64,000 bases of DNA from Chitinophagaceae bacterium BSSC1 (GCA_002256435.1 NKJC01000004.1:124001-188000); one strand, 5' to 3'; shown: positions 52,530 through 61,935, numbered from the stretch's first letter. Program-made: numbers and translations. Notes: generated by a model from the sequence alone, not told the origin.

Positions 52530-52766
52530 ATGGCAAGAGTATGTCAGGTTACAGGAAAAAAACCACAAACTGGTAATAGTGTTTCTCACTCAAACATTAA
52601 AACCAAGCGTCGTTTTCTACCAAATTTACAAACAAAGCGTTTCTTTTTTGCTGAAGAAGACCGTTGGGTTACCCTTAAGGTTTCTACTGATGCTTTAAGA
52701 ACGATCAACAAGAATGGTCTTTCAACTGTGATCAAGGAATTGAGACTGAACGGATCTAAGATCTAA
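52530..52766 (+). CDS. rpmB: 50S ribosomal protein L28
   Basis: A 78-residue basic protein starting [22 protein letters not shown], the L28 signature, with the later motif [15 protein letters not shown]. The ATG at 52530 is chosen because the -7 box lies just upstream of it; an in-frame ATG at 52485 would precede that box. L28 binds near the 23S rRNA exit region. It is the first gene of L28-L33-DUF4295, an order conserved in Bacteroidota. Confidence 0.97.
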   Translation: MARVCQVTGKKPQTGNSVSHSNIKTKRRFLPNLQTKRFFFAEEDRWVTLKVSTDALRTINKNGLSTVIKELRLNGSKI

Positions 52767-52794
52767 CTATTAACAAAGAAAACTACCTAATACA

Positions 52795-52977
52795 ATGGCA
52801 AAGAAAGGTAACAGGGTTCAGGTGATCCTGGAATGCACAGAGCACAAGACCAGTGGAATGGCGGGTACAAGCCGTTATATCACTAAAAAGAACAAAAAGA
52901 ATACCCCTGAGCGTATTGAACTGAAAAAGTACAATCCGATCTTGAAAAAAGTAACCGTTCATAAAGAAATTAAATAG
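52795..52977 (+). CDS. rpmG: 50S ribosomal protein L33
   Basis: A 60-residue protein, [20 protein letters not shown], with the family motif [23 protein letters not shown]. It lacks the C-x-x-C pairs of zinc-binding L33, so it is the zinc-independent (C-minus) form. It starts 28 bp after rpmB. Confidence 0.97.
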   Translation: MAKKGNRVQVILECTEHKTSGMAGTSRYITKKNKKNTPERIELKKYNPILKKVTVHKEIK

Positions 52978-52979
52978 TC

Positions 52980-53153
52980 ATGGCAAAAGCAGCTTCAAAA
53001 AACGCTAAAATTAAAGATGCTAAGGCTTCTGCCGAGGCAAAAAACTGGACCAAAGTTATCAAGGCTGTAAGAAGCCCTAAGACTGGCGCATACACTTTCA
53101 AGGAAGCAATTGTGCACAAGGATAAGGTGAAGGATTTCTTATCTGAGAAATAA
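52980..53153 (+). CDS. DUF4295 small basic protein
   Basis: A 57-residue frame from ATG at 52980, 2 bp after the rpmG stop, to TAA at 53151-53153. It starts MAKAASKNAKIKDAKASAEAKN and is very rich in Lys and Ala. A conserved-looking core, WTKVIKAVRSPKTGAYTFKEAIV, follows, and the end is KDFLSEK. Small proteins of this type follow L33 in Bacteroidota, which suggests a link to the ribosome. The function is unknown. A terminator follows. Confidence 0.9.
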   Translation: MAKAASKNAKIKDAKASAEAKNWTKVIKAVRSPKTGAYTFKEAIVHKDKVKDFLSEK

Positions 53154-53173
53154 TTGGTACCGTAACAATATTG

Positions 53174-53206
53174 AAAAGCTTTCCCTTTTTTCGGGAAGGC
53201 TTTTTG
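53174..53206 (+). terminator. Rho-independent terminator after the L28-L33-DUF4295 operon
   Basis: The 12-bp stem AAAAGCTTTCCC / GGGAAGGCTTTT (one G-U pair) is followed by T residues. Confidence 0.8.
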
Positions 53207-53259
53207 TATTTAGTCTAGACCAATAGACAACTATTTTCAGCGAATCAACCATAACCGTT

Positions 53260-54222
53260 ATGAGCTTTTTAGGAAAACTGTTTGGGAAAAAGGAAAAAGA
53301 AAGTCTTGACCAAGGTTTACAAAAAACCAAGGAAGGCTTTTTAGCCAAAATCACCAAGGCCATTGCTGGCAAAACCAGTATTGATGACGAGGTCTTGGAT
53401 AATTTAGAAGAAGCCTTGGTTGGGGCCGATGTGGGTATTGAAACCACCATCCAAATTATTGAACGCATTGAAAAAAGGGCCAAGACAGATAAATACCTGA
53501 ATACGGCAGAATTAAACCGCATTTTGCAGGAAGAGATTAAAGCGGTTTTAGTTGATGCGCCGGAAGATGCTTACAAAAGCTTTACTGCACCTGCTGGGAA
53601 GAAACCATACATTGTCTTGGTAGTTGGCGTAAATGGGGTAGGAAAGACTACTACCATTGGTAAATTGGCCCACCATTATAAAGCCGCAGGTATGAATGTA
53701 TTATTAGGCGCGGCCGATACTTTTAGAGCAGCAGCTGTTGATCAATTAACCATTTGGAGTGAAAGAGTGGGTGTGCCCATTGTAAAACAGGCCATGGGTT
53801 CAGACCCCAGCGCTGTAGCATATGATACGGTTGCATCAGCCATCGCCAAAGGCTCAGACGTGGTATTAATAGATACTGCCGGAAGGTTGCATAACAAATT
53901 GCACTTAATGGAGGAACTAAGTAAGATTAGAAGGGTGATCCAAAAACTAATTCCTGACGCCCCGCATGAAGTCATGTTGGTGTTGGATGGATCTACTGGA
54001 CAAAATGCCGTTGAGCAAGCAAGACAATTTACTGCGGCCACGGATGTAACGGCTTTGTCTATTACCAAGCTTGATGGTACTGCAAAAGGTGGAGTAGTAT
54101 TAGCCATTGCTAATCAGTTTAAGATTCCGGTAAAATATATTGGTGTTGGAGAAAAAATTGAAGATTTAATCCTTTTTGATAAGGATGAATTTGTAGATAG
54201 TTTGTTTAAATTAGCGGACTAA
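53260..54222 (+). CDS. ftsY: Signal recognition particle receptor FtsY
   Basis: A 320-residue SRP GTPase that docks SRP-ribosome complexes at the inner membrane. An N domain (about 1-110) is followed by the G domain with G1 GVNGVGKTTTIGKLA, the insertion box DTFRAAAVDQL, G3 DTAGR and G4 TKLDGTAKGG. The N-terminal acidic A domain is almost absent, leaving a short basic start MSFLGKLFGKKEKES that can bind lipid. Its position after the L28-L33-DUF4295 set is typical of Bacteroidota. Confidence 0.97.
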   Translation: MSFLGKLFGKKEKESLDQGLQKTKEGFLAKITKAIAGKTSIDDEVLDNLEEALVGADVGIETTIQIIERIEKRAKTDKYLNTAELNRILQEEIKAVLVDAPEDAYKSFTAPAGKKPYIVLVVGVNGVGKTTTIGKLAHHYKAAGMNVLLGAADTFRAAAVDQLTIWSERVGVPIVKQAMGSDPSAVAYDTVASAIAKGSDVVLIDTAGRLHNKLHLMEELSKIRRVIQKLIPDAPHEVMLVLDGSTGQNAVEQARQFTAATDVTALSITKLDGTAKGGVVLAIANQFKIPVKYIGVGEKIEDLILFDKDEFVDSLFKLAD

Positions 54223-54241
54223 AAAAATCAAAACACTGATT

Positions 54242-54652
54242 ATGAAAAAGATCATTCTTGCTTGCCTGCTTATTGTAGGTGCTTCAACTGCTTCTAATGC
54301 CCAATTGGGTGACCTGACCAAACAAGCCAGTTCTTTGGCCGGTGCTGCAGGTTTTGATGTAAACAAATTGACCAGTGGCATCATGGGTAAATTAACTCCT
54401 GGTTTGGCTTTGACGGCTTTGCAACAACCAAAAGTAACAGAAGCTGTTTCAGGATTCTTGGGTAAGAAAGCCAATATTCTTGGTTTACTTAAGTCTGATC
54501 CTGCCAAATATGCTAGCCAATTTGGTAGCTTATTCAATGGATTAAAAGGCAACTTGGGTGGTATTTTGGGTAAGGATCAAATGACCAAGTTTTTGGGTAT
54601 GAAACCTGCAACCAATAATCCTACCAACGTATTGTCTAACTTATTCTACTAA
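54242..54652 (+). CDS. Small secreted protein of unknown function, 136 residues
   Basis: Signal peptide MKKIILACLLIVGASTASNAQ. The mature part is Gly-, Leu- and Lys-rich and predicted helical, with hints of an internal repeat (KLTSGIMGKLTPGLALTAL and VSGFLGKKANILGLLKSD). No family recognised. The start lies 19 bp after the ftsY stop, so it may be co-transcribed with it. A hairpin terminator follows. Confidence 0.7.
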   Translation: MKKIILACLLIVGASTASNAQLGDLTKQASSLAGAAGFDVNKLTSGIMGKLTPGLALTALQQPKVTEAVSGFLGKKANILGLLKSDPAKYASQFGSLFNGLKGNLGGILGKDQMTKFLGMKPATNNPTNVLSNLFY

Positions 54653-54695
54653 GACTAGATTAGAAAATCAAGATTCCAAAGAGCCTGATTTATAT

Positions 54696-54731
54696 AGAAA
54701 GCCGTCCAAATTATCTGGACGGCTTTCTTAT
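54696..54731 (+). terminator. Terminator hairpin after the small secreted protein gene
   Basis: The perfect 13-bp stem AGAAAGCCGTCCA / TGGACGGCTTTCT has a 7-nt loop. The T-run is weak (TATTA), so termination may be partial. Confidence 0.65.
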
Positions 54732-54789
54732 TAAATATTGGACTATCCTTACTGGATGCTAATTCATGGTTTGAACAATTGTGGAAATA

Positions 54790-55266
54790 CTAAAAAGTAT
54801 ATCTAATACCCAAGCCTCCCCAACCACCCTGAAAATTGGGTTGGCTGATTAATACAAAAGAGGGTTGCCAGTCAAAGCTTAGATTTAGTGGTGCCCCCTT
54901 GATTTTATAATCTACTCCTAGAACCCCATCAATCCCCATACTAAACCCCTCGGCTCTTACGCCATTGTCTTGCCAGTTGTCATTACCAAATCCAAAATGG
55001 CCCCCACCCCCAATATACCATTGAAGTCCTTCTACAGAACCCAATGGGTTATGAATTTCATATAGACCAGTAAACCTAACCATGTCTTTGGTAAAAAAGC
55101 CCAGCCCTTCAACGGCTTGATTGCCTTTAAAAAAATGTTTCACACTCACAGCGCCTGGATAAATTTTTACACCCAAAGCGGTGGTATAATTGCTGCCATT
55201 GTTCTGTTGTGCTTGGGAATAATGTATGCCCATTATAAAGCACACCAATAAAATCTGTTTTTTCAT
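54790..55266 (-). CDS. Putative outer membrane beta-barrel protein, 158 residues
   Basis: Signal peptide MKKQILLVCFIMGIHYSQAQ. The mature part has about eight alternating strands separated by Gly-rich turns (YIGGGGHFGFGN, GVDYKIKGAPLNLSFDWQPSF) and ends GGLGIRYTF with a terminal Phe, as in small OmpX/OmpA-like barrels. It resembles the DUF3575/outer-membrane-insertion class, but no family is certain. The function is unknown. It is divergent from the polyprenyl synthetase gene and is a single gene. Confidence 0.75.
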   Translation of the reverse strand: MKKQILLVCFIMGIHYSQAQQNNGSNYTTALGVKIYPGAVSVKHFFKGNQAVEGLGFFTKDMVRFTGLYEIHNPLGSVEGLQWYIGGGGHFGFGNDNWQDNGVRAEGFSMGIDGVLGVDYKIKGAPLNLSFDWQPSFVLISQPNFQGGWGGLGIRYTF

Positions 55267-55366
55267 GGATTGTTTTTGATTACACTCAAAAAATCATGCC
55301 AAACCCTGTTTTGCCCCTATTGAAAGAATAGTTAAGATTTTCCTGCCGGTCTTTTGGTTTATTATT

Positions 55367-55374
55367 TAGGTTTG
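55367..55374 (+). promoter_or_regulatory. -7 promoter box TAGGTTTG, 4 nt before the polyprenyl synthetase ATG
   Basis: A perfect TAnnTTTG match. A start site 5 nt downstream would fall on the A of the ATG at 55379, giving a leaderless mRNA. Confidence 0.65.
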
Positions 55375-55378
55375 TAGC

Positions 55379-56344
55379 ATGCATTCATTCAAAGAATTAG
55401 TTCAGCAATTTGCCAATCATTTTGCGGTAAGACATTTTCCTCAGTCTCCCGCTAGTTTGTATGACCCAGGAGAGTATTTTCTAGCACTAGGTGGTAAAAG
55501 AATAAGACCTGTGATGTGCCTGATGGGAAATGAGCTATTTGACAATATTCATGCAGATGCTTATTCCGTGGCTACAGCCATAGAGCTCTTCCATAATTTC
55601 ACGTTAATCCATGACGATATTATGGACGCAGCACCATTACGTAGGGGCATGGAAACGGTGCACAAAAAATATGGCGATAGTACCGCACTCTTAACAGGAG
55701 ACGTGATGATGATTCAGGCATATGAATACTTGAATAAAATTCATCCATCACATCTGCCGCAAATTTTGCAATTGTTTAGTAAGACCGCAAGAGAAGTGTG
55801 CGAAGGTCAGCAATTAGACATGGATTTTGAAAAACAAGAACATGTTTCATTGGATGAGTATTTACATATGATCAGTTTAAAAACATCGGTATTATTGGCT
55901 GCTAGTTTAGAATTGGGCGCCATTCTTGGTGGTACAGGTGCTGGAAATAGACAACACTTATATGCTTTTGGAAAGAACCTTGGAATTGCTTTTCAAATAC
56001 AAGATGATTATTTAGATGCCTTTGGCGATCCTGAAAAATTTGGGAAAGACGTAGGTGGTGATATTCGTCAGAATAAGAAAACCTTTTTGTTATTACACGC
56101 ATTGGAAGTAGCCACGCCTGAACAAAAAGCCCAATTACTGCAATTAATGCAAGACAATCCTGCTGATAAAGTGAGCCAAGTCTTAGCCATTTTTAAAGCT
56201 TGTAATGTTGATCAATGGGCCAATGAACTCAAAGAAAAATATTTGCAAACTGCCCTGCAGCACTTAGAAGATATTGCCGTGGTCTCAACTAGAAAACAGC
56301 CATTAAAAGAATTGGCAGATTTTCTAATTCAAAGAGAACATTGA
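55379..56344 (+). CDS. Polyprenyl diphosphate synthase (E-type)
   Basis: A 321-residue all-helical prenyltransferase. The first Asp-rich motif is D79-D80-I-M-D in LIHDDIMDAAPLRRG. The second is QIQDDYLDAFGD near residue 204. GGKRIRP is the substrate-binding segment. It elongates isoprenoid chains, feeding the quinone side chain or geranylgeranyl lipids. The residues before the first motif, which set chain length, are bulky (F-T-L), hinting at a shorter product, but this is uncertain. Confidence 0.93.
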   Translation: MHSFKELVQQFANHFAVRHFPQSPASLYDPGEYFLALGGKRIRPVMCLMGNELFDNIHADAYSVATAIELFHNFTLIHDDIMDAAPLRRGMETVHKKYGDSTALLTGDVMMIQAYEYLNKIHPSHLPQILQLFSKTAREVCEGQQLDMDFEKQEHVSLDEYLHMISLKTSVLLAASLELGAILGGTGAGNRQHLYAFGKNLGIAFQIQDDYLDAFGDPEKFGKDVGGDIRQNKKTFLLLHALEVATPEQKAQLLQLMQDNPADKVSQVLAIFKACNVDQWANELKEKYLQTALQHLEDIAVVSTRKQPLKELADFLIQREH

Positions 56345-56407
56345 TTATCTCTAAATCCATTCAGGTCATTCCATTTTTATCCATTAATTTGAGGCAAACA
56401 ATTACAC

Positions 56408-58081
56408 ATGTCTAATTCACTGTTTAGAAAGAAGTCTTTAGAAACCATTCAAAAGGATTATGACGCGGGTTTATTAGACGGTCATGGTTCCGATATGAAA
56501 AAAATATTGGGGGTAAAAGACCTGACATTTATGGGTGTGGCTGCTGTGATTGGTGCGGGTATATTCTCTACCATTGGTACAGCAGCTTTTAATGGTGGCC
56601 CTGGGGTAATCTTCTTGTTTTTGATTACAGCCGTTACCTGTGGATTTACTGCTTTATGTTATGCTGAATTTGCTTCACGTGTGCCTGTATCTGGAAGTGC
56701 CTATACCTATTCCTATGTAACTTTTGGTGAGATGATTGCCTGGATTATTGGATGGGCTTTGATACTAGAATATGCCATTGGGAATGTGGTGGTGGCCATT
56801 TCTTGGAGTGCTTATTTTAACAACTTACTCAAAGCCATTCATATTGAATTGCCAGAATGGTTAACCATTGGTCATCAAACGGCTTCTATGGCTTATGAAG
56901 CAGCCATCGCCGCAGGCAAACCGGTAACAGATTTGGTTTATACCAATGCGCCTGAAATTTTGGGTTTTAAATTCATTATTAATCTACCTGCATTTGTCAT
57001 TGTGTGTTTGATTACCGTTCTGGCTTATATTGGTATTAGTGAGAGTAAAAAGAGCGCCAACTTTATGGTGGGTTTGAAAATTGTAGTCTTGGTATTTATT
57101 GCCATCATTGGGTTCTGGTATATTTTTTCTGAGGGCACTACCGCCAATTGGAGTCCTTTTTTACCCAATGGAATGACAGGTGTATTGAAAGGTGTTTCTT
57201 CTGTATTCTTTGCTTACATTGGCTTTGACGCCATTTCTACAACCGCGGAAGAATGTGCCAACCCTAAACGGGATCTTCCAAGAGGTATGATGTATTCCTT
57301 GCTTATCTGTACCGTTATTTATATTGTAACCACTTTGGTGATTACAGGGATGGTGAATTACAAAGAATTTGAAGGCGTGGCCGATCCTTTGGCTTTTGTG
57401 TTTGAAAAAATCAATATGCAGAAAATTGGCTTTATCATTTCTTTGAGTGCCGTTATTGCTAGTACCAGTGTATTGATTGTATTTCAAATTGGCCAACCTA
57501 GAATCTGGATGAGTATGAGCCGGGATGGTTTGTTACCAAAGAAATTTAGTAAACTCAGTACCAAGTATAAAACACCAGGTTTTGCTACCATTATGACCGG
57601 GATCTTAGTAGGTACTCCAGTACTTTTTATTGATGATAAACTCATGACAGATCTAACCAGTATTGGAACCCTATTTGCCTTTGTATTGGTTTGTGGTGGG
57701 GTATTGGTTTTACCAAGAATGGCCAAAGAACAGGGTAAATTTCAATTGCCATATGTAAATGGTAAATTCATTATACCATTAATTGTTTTGAGCTTTGTAT
57801 TCTTATTTAGAGAAAGAATTCTAACGGATTTATCCAGTATTGCTACCCAAGGGTATCAAGAAATCTTATTCTTAATCTTTGTACTAGCGGCTTTGATTAC
57901 TGCTACATTGAGTTTTCTACGCAATTATTCCCTGATTCCAGTTTGTGGGGTACTCTGTTGTATGTACCTGATGATAGAAATTCCAGGTAAAAGTTGGATG
58001 GTATTCTTTGGATGGATGTCATTAGGATTGGCTATTTACATGATATATGGCCGCAAGCGCAGCAAACTGGCTGCTCATTAA
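56408..58081 (+). CDS. APC-superfamily amino acid permease
   Basis: A 557-residue protein with about 14 membrane helices, longer than the 12-helix core, as in the cationic amino acid transporter (CAT) subgroup. Helix 1 contains the substrate-binding GAGIFSTIG motif, and the short pre-helix segment GHGSDMKKILGVKDLTF is typical. Helix 6 carries FFAYIGFDAISTTAEECANPKRDLPRG, the APC signature. It imports amino acids by proton symport or exchange. The substrate range is not visible. Confidence 0.93.
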   Translation: MSNSLFRKKSLETIQKDYDAGLLDGHGSDMKKILGVKDLTFMGVAAVIGAGIFSTIGTAAFNGGPGVIFLFLITAVTCGFTALCYAEFASRVPVSGSAYTYSYVTFGEMIAWIIGWALILEYAIGNVVVAISWSAYFNNLLKAIHIELPEWLTIGHQTASMAYEAAIAAGKPVTDLVYTNAPEILGFKFIINLPAFVIVCLITVLAYIGISESKKSANFMVGLKIVVLVFIAIIGFWYIFSEGTTANWSPFLPNGMTGVLKGVSSVFFAYIGFDAISTTAEECANPKRDLPRGMMYSLLICTVIYIVTTLVITGMVNYKEFEGVADPLAFVFEKINMQKIGFIISLSAVIASTSVLIVFQIGQPRIWMSMSRDGLLPKKFSKLSTKYKTPGFATIMTGILVGTPVLFIDDKLMTDLTSIGTLFAFVLVCGGVLVLPRMAKEQGKFQLPYVNGKFIIPLIVLSFVFLFRERILTDLSSIATQGYQEILFLIFVLAALITATLSFLRNYSLIPVCGVLCCMYLMIEIPGKSWMVFFGWMSLGLAIYMIYGRKRSKLAAH

Positions 58082-58106
58082 TTGCGTTTAAGAACCAGAA
58101 CAGTTG

Positions 58107-58114
58107 TAAATTTG
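58107..58114 (+). promoter_or_regulatory. -7 promoter box TAAATTTG of the DUF2027-Smr gene
   Basis: A perfect TAnnTTTG match, 21 nt before the start codon. Confidence 0.6.
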
Positions 58115-58135
58115 CGCTTCAACTAGTGAAAAGGA

Positions 58136-59161
58136 ATGAAGTACCAAGTAGGCGATGACATTTTGGTGTTAATGAGCAATGAAGAGGGCAAAGTAATAGA
58201 AATCATCAATGATAAAATGGTGCTCATAGAAGTGCGTGGGGTCAAGTTCCCAGCCTATATGGACCAAATTGATTTTCCCTATTTTAAGCGCTTTACAGAA
58301 AAGAAAAAAGAAGCAGCCAAGCCTGCTCCCAAAACCTATATAGACCAGGTTCCCAAAGAGAAACCCCAACCCAGTAAGGTGAAAGTGGCGGATGGCATTT
58401 GGCTATCCCTGATTCCTAAATTTGGGATTGACGATTTTAATGATGAAGTGGTAGAGTTGTTAAAAGTATGGTTGATCAATCATTCAGACAAAGCCTATCA
58501 GTTCAAATATCAGCAACAGTTTTTGGGTGTTACCCATTTTGAGTTAGATACAAGTATCCAGCCCTTTCACGATTTTTACTTGCACGATATCAAGTTTGAA
58601 GACGTGAATGATTCCCCAGGATTCTTGTTTGATTTTTCTTTACTCAATCCTGAAAAGAAAAAAGCGCCCCATTTTGAAACCAGTTTGAAAATCAAACCCA
58701 AACAATTGTTTCAAAAAATAGAAGCGCTCAAAGAAGGGAATAGTCCCATGGTCAATTATCTCTTGTTTGAAAATTATCCAGATAAAGTAGACGATGACCG
58801 TTTTGAATTAGGTGCACTAGCTGCCAAGGGTTTTAAAGTGTATGATGCTTCTAAAGGAAGACAGCATTTACCTCCTGCCAGAACCGTGGTTGATCTACAT
58901 ATTGAAAAATTGCAAAATGATTGGAAGCACTTGAGCAATTTTGAAATCCTTACCATTCAACTTAATGAGTTTGAAAAAAATCTAGACTTGGCAACCGCGC
59001 ATTACCAATCTTCTTTGATTGTGATTCATGGTGTGGGTACCGGTAAACTCAAAGATGAGATTCACGAGATCCTTAAATCAAAGCGCGAGGTTAAAAATTT
59101 CATTAACCAATATGATCCCCGTTTTGGTTATGGGGCAACAGAAATATTCTTTAAATACTAA
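58136..59161 (+). CDS. DUF2027 and Smr-domain protein
   Basis: A 341-residue protein. Residues about 1-50 form a small Tudor-like beta domain (YQVGDDILVLMSNEEGKVIEI). A beta-rich DUF2027 domain (about 80-230) follows, and a C-terminal Smr domain (about 245-341). The Smr motif VDLHIEKL and IVIHGVGTGKLKDEI are both present, with the G-x-G loop that in MutS2-type Smr domains supports nuclease activity. No MutS ATPase part is present. The combination is a Bacteroidota signature. Its role may lie in ribosome collision rescue or DNA nicking; it is not established. Confidence 0.88.
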   Translation: MKYQVGDDILVLMSNEEGKVIEIINDKMVLIEVRGVKFPAYMDQIDFPYFKRFTEKKKEAAKPAPKTYIDQVPKEKPQPSKVKVADGIWLSLIPKFGIDDFNDEVVELLKVWLINHSDKAYQFKYQQQFLGVTHFELDTSIQPFHDFYLHDIKFEDVNDSPGFLFDFSLLNPEKKKAPHFETSLKIKPKQLFQKIEALKEGNSPMVNYLLFENYPDKVDDDRFELGALAAKGFKVYDASKGRQHLPPARTVVDLHIEKLQNDWKHLSNFEILTIQLNEFEKNLDLATAHYQSSLIVIHGVGTGKLKDEIHEILKSKREVKNFINQYDPRFGYGATEIFFKY

Positions 59162-59173
59162 GCTTTTACTATT

Positions 59174-59214
59174 AAAAAGCCTGATAGCTACACAATTGCT
59201 ATCAGGCTTTTTGC
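59174..59214. terminator. Bidirectional terminator between the Smr and TonB receptor genes
   Basis: The perfect 15-bp stem AAAAAGCCTGATAGC / GCTATCAGGCTTTTT has a 9-nt loop and serves both converging transcripts. Confidence 0.85.
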
Positions 59215-59215
59215 A

Positions 59216-61381
59216 TTAAAGAATCTGGTATTTGATACTGGCTGAAATTGTGGTAGGAGGAATGGGATTAATACTATAGTTCTCGTGGGTATAATAATTC
59301 AAAGTATTGGTTAGATTAGAAACCTTGGTCATAAGACTGATCTTTTTCCAAGCATAGCCTACGCTAAGATCAATGGTTGTAAAATCTGCAACAGGGAATA
59401 GTCGGTTATAATTTTGGGTTTGCCCCTTGGTATTATTGAATCCCGCAGTTCTTGGGCCAGTGTAGTAAATACCTGCTCCAAATTTCCAAGCATTTTTGTG
59501 ATAGAAAATACTGCCATTAGCAGTGCTTCCAACTGAGTTTTGCAAGCGTTCACCCTCAATAAAATTACCCTTGGCATCTGGGGTTTTGGTATACCTAATA
59601 TAATTATAACTATATCCCGCCATGATATCCATTTCTTTGATGGGATGAATGACTAGGTCTAACTCAATACCATCACTTCTGGTTTGTCCAGTTAGCGCTT
59701 TCAAATTGCTATTGTTATTGGGCGTAACACCATCATCAGCAAATAAAGCAGTTTGTGCTAGATTATGATTAATGATGCTATAGGCCGTAAGATTGGCTAG
59801 TAAAGCGCCAGCAAAAAAATCATTTTTAATACCCAATTCAAATTGATCAATGATTGATGGTGCCAGTGCATTGCCATACACATCAGTACCATTATTTACT
59901 GAAAAGGAATTAGCATAAGAAGCAAATACACTGGTATGTTTGCTTGGTTGGTAAACAAGACCTGCTCTTGGTGAAAATGCCTTGTCTGTTTTTGCATTGC
60001 TAAGGGTAACAACTCCAGTAACTAATTCTAAGGTGTTGGCTGGATCAGCTTGTTGCAAAGACCAACGTAGTCCCAGCATTAGTTTTATTTTAGCATGAAT
60101 ACTAATTAGGTCCTGAACATAAGCGCCATACCTAAGAATTGGGGTTGATATCAATTTGATTTCTTTTGCATTTGGAATATCGGTTCTTGCTTTAAATTTA
60201 TTGGCGTCTAGAATATTGATGGTATCATAAATAGTTGGTTGATTAAAAGTCCATGCCTTGGTAGCATATTGGTCTATGTCTAAACCAGTCAGTAATATAT
60301 GGCTCATTTTTCCCGTATTGAATTTTCCAGAAAGCGATACCTGCGCCATATAATAAGTTTCATCATTCCTTGTCCTATTCAATGGTCTATAAAAATCGCC
60401 ATTGGCTAGTGCTTGAATTCTTTCAATAGCATAATAGTCTCGGTTATAATGTTGCCAAGAAATACTGGTATTGATTTGCCAATCCTTGTTGATGCTGTGT
60501 TTGAGCGTAGTTGTTGCACTAGATTGTTTGGTTTTGGCATATTGCCAAGGCGTTCCAAAGAATGCAGACCTAGGAACATCTGGAATGGAAGTATTGTTAA
60601 TGCTGCCTATGCCAAAGTCAGGTGTAAAATCATGTTTTAAATAATCAGCTTGCAAGAGCAATTCCGTTTTTTGACCAAGCTTAAATATGAAGGAGGGATT
60701 CACATAATACCTTTTGGATAGTACTTGATCTCTATAACTGGCGGCTGTTTCAATATTGCCGTTAATCAAATAAGCAACAGATTTTGACAAGGGGCCAGTA
60801 ATCTCTACATGGGGTTTGAATAAACCAAAACTTCCCATGCGAATAGCCAATTCTGCAGCCTTGGTAAATTGTGGTTGCTTACTTACTAAGTTGATAATGC
60901 CACCAGGCGCAACATTGCCAAATAGCACTGCACTACTTCCTTTTAAAACTTCTACTTTTTCTAAGGAACTTGTTTCAGGCATGGTGCCAGAATTAATCCG
61001 AATTCCGTCTTTGTATATATTATTAGACCCCATGCTGTATCCTCTAGCAGAAAAATTTTCCTGGGTAGCACCTCTGGTGGTGGCCAAATAAACGCCATTT
61101 ACATTTCTGATAACATCGCTCAAGCGAAATACTTGTTGATTGTTCATCACTTGGCGATTAATCACTGCAACGGCCTGCGGTAAATCCATGGCGGGGATGG
61201 CTACTTTTCCAATGGTTAATGACTTTTGGTTATTGGTTCTATTGGTGTGAACTGTAACAGCTGTTAATGGTTTGGAATGGGTAATGGTATCCTTAATAGT
61301 TGTTAGGGATTTTTGTGCTAGTACTAGATTCCATTGACAACAGATCAAAATGGTTGTCAGCATCATTTGTAAGTTTCTCAT
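59216..61381 (-). CDS. TonB-dependent siderophore-type receptor
   Basis: A 721-residue protein with signal peptide MRNLQMMLTTILICCQWNLVLAQ. The plug domain (about 65-170) contains VIRNVNGVYLATTRGATQENFSARGYSM and the family segment SLEKVEVLKGSSAVLFGNVAPGGIINLVSK. The barrel follows. It lacks a CarboxypepD-like extension, unlike the receptor at 27.5 kb, and fits the FhuE/ferrichrome-type group. It imports ferric siderophores. A -7-like CAACTTTG lies at 61417-61424. No Fur box was identified with confidence. Confidence 0.9.
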   Translation of the reverse strand: MRNLQMMLTTILICCQWNLVLAQKSLTTIKDTITHSKPLTAVTVHTNRTNNQKSLTIGKVAIPAMDLPQAVAVINRQVMNNQQVFRLSDVIRNVNGVYLATTRGATQENFSARGYSMGSNNIYKDGIRINSGTMPETSSLEKVEVLKGSSAVLFGNVAPGGIINLVSKQPQFTKAAELAIRMGSFGLFKPHVEITGPLSKSVAYLINGNIETAASYRDQVLSKRYYVNPSFIFKLGQKTELLLQADYLKHDFTPDFGIGSINNTSIPDVPRSAFFGTPWQYAKTKQSSATTTLKHSINKDWQINTSISWQHYNRDYYAIERIQALANGDFYRPLNRTRNDETYYMAQVSLSGKFNTGKMSHILLTGLDIDQYATKAWTFNQPTIYDTINILDANKFKARTDIPNAKEIKLISTPILRYGAYVQDLISIHAKIKLMLGLRWSLQQADPANTLELVTGVVTLSNAKTDKAFSPRAGLVYQPSKHTSVFASYANSFSVNNGTDVYGNALAPSIIDQFELGIKNDFFAGALLANLTAYSIINHNLAQTALFADDGVTPNNNSNLKALTGQTRSDGIELDLVIHPIKEMDIMAGYSYNYIRYTKTPDAKGNFIEGERLQNSVGSTANGSIFYHKNAWKFGAGIYYTGPRTAGFNNTKGQTQNYNRLFPVADFTTIDLSVGYAWKKISLMTKVSNLTNTLNYYTHENYSINPIPPTTISASIKYQIL

Positions 61382-61558
61382 TGCTCTATAGGTTATTGCG
61401 ATTTTATTTTCTTCTGCAAAGTTGTTTTAGAACCAAGAGATAGTCTTGCCGCATTGGGAAAACAACTTTACGCAATCAGGAAATTGACTTGTGAGTTTGT
61501 ATACAAAAGAGAAAATCTTGGTTTTTAAGTTATCGCAATTGGTAAATTTTATAATGAT

Positions 61559-61566
61559 TAGCTTTG
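61559..61566 (+). promoter_or_regulatory. -7 promoter box TAGCTTTG of rnpB
   Basis: A perfect TAnnTTTG match, with ATTGG about 17 bp upstream as a -33 element. Helix P1 of RNase P RNA begins 5-6 nt after it, which calibrates the start-site distance. Confidence 0.75.
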
Positions 61567-61570
61567 CAAC

Positions 61571-61920
61571 GCTACAAACCCGAGCTATCGCTCTCATGCA
61601 AATGGGGGAGGAAAGTCCGGACAGCATAGGGAAACCCACCGGTTAATGGCCGGCATTGCTAGCAATAGTAATAGAGATAGTGCCACAGAAAATAACTACC
61701 TCGCAAGGGGAAAAGGTGAAAAAGTGCGGTAAAAGCGCACGGCTTAGCAGGGTAACTTGTTAGGGGGGTAAACCTTGGGTGTTGTAATGCCATGTATAGG
61801 AGCGTTTGAAGGCGGCCCGCTTGAGCTCCAGGGTAGGCAGCTAGATCTTGCAAGTAATTGCAAGGCCAGATAAATGATAGTTTAGAAACAGAATCCGGCT
61901 TATGAGGTTTGTAGTATTTT
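61571..61920 (+). ncRNA. rnpB: RNase P RNA (class A)
   Basis: About 350 nt. Helix P1 pairs CTACAAACC (61572-61580) with GGTTTGTAG (61906-61914), closing the molecule. The universally conserved P4 strand GAGGAAAGTCCGGAC starts at about 61611. ACAGAAAATAA appears at about 61685 and CAGAATCCGGCTTAT near the 3' end. GGTGAAAAAGTGCGGTAAAAGCGCAC is another conserved region. This is the catalytic RNA of RNase P, which removes tRNA 5' leaders. A T-rich tract at 61915-61922 may terminate it. No protein is coded in the sense frame. Confidence 0.97.
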
Positions 61921-61935
61921 TTAGTTTCATTCACC

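Noticed and set aside
61659..61934. 91-codon open frame on the minus strand over the RNase P RNA region
   Set aside because: The + strand carries all conserved RNase P elements (P1 closing helix, GAGGAAAGTCCGGAC, CAGAATCCGGCTTAT). The frame is incidental.
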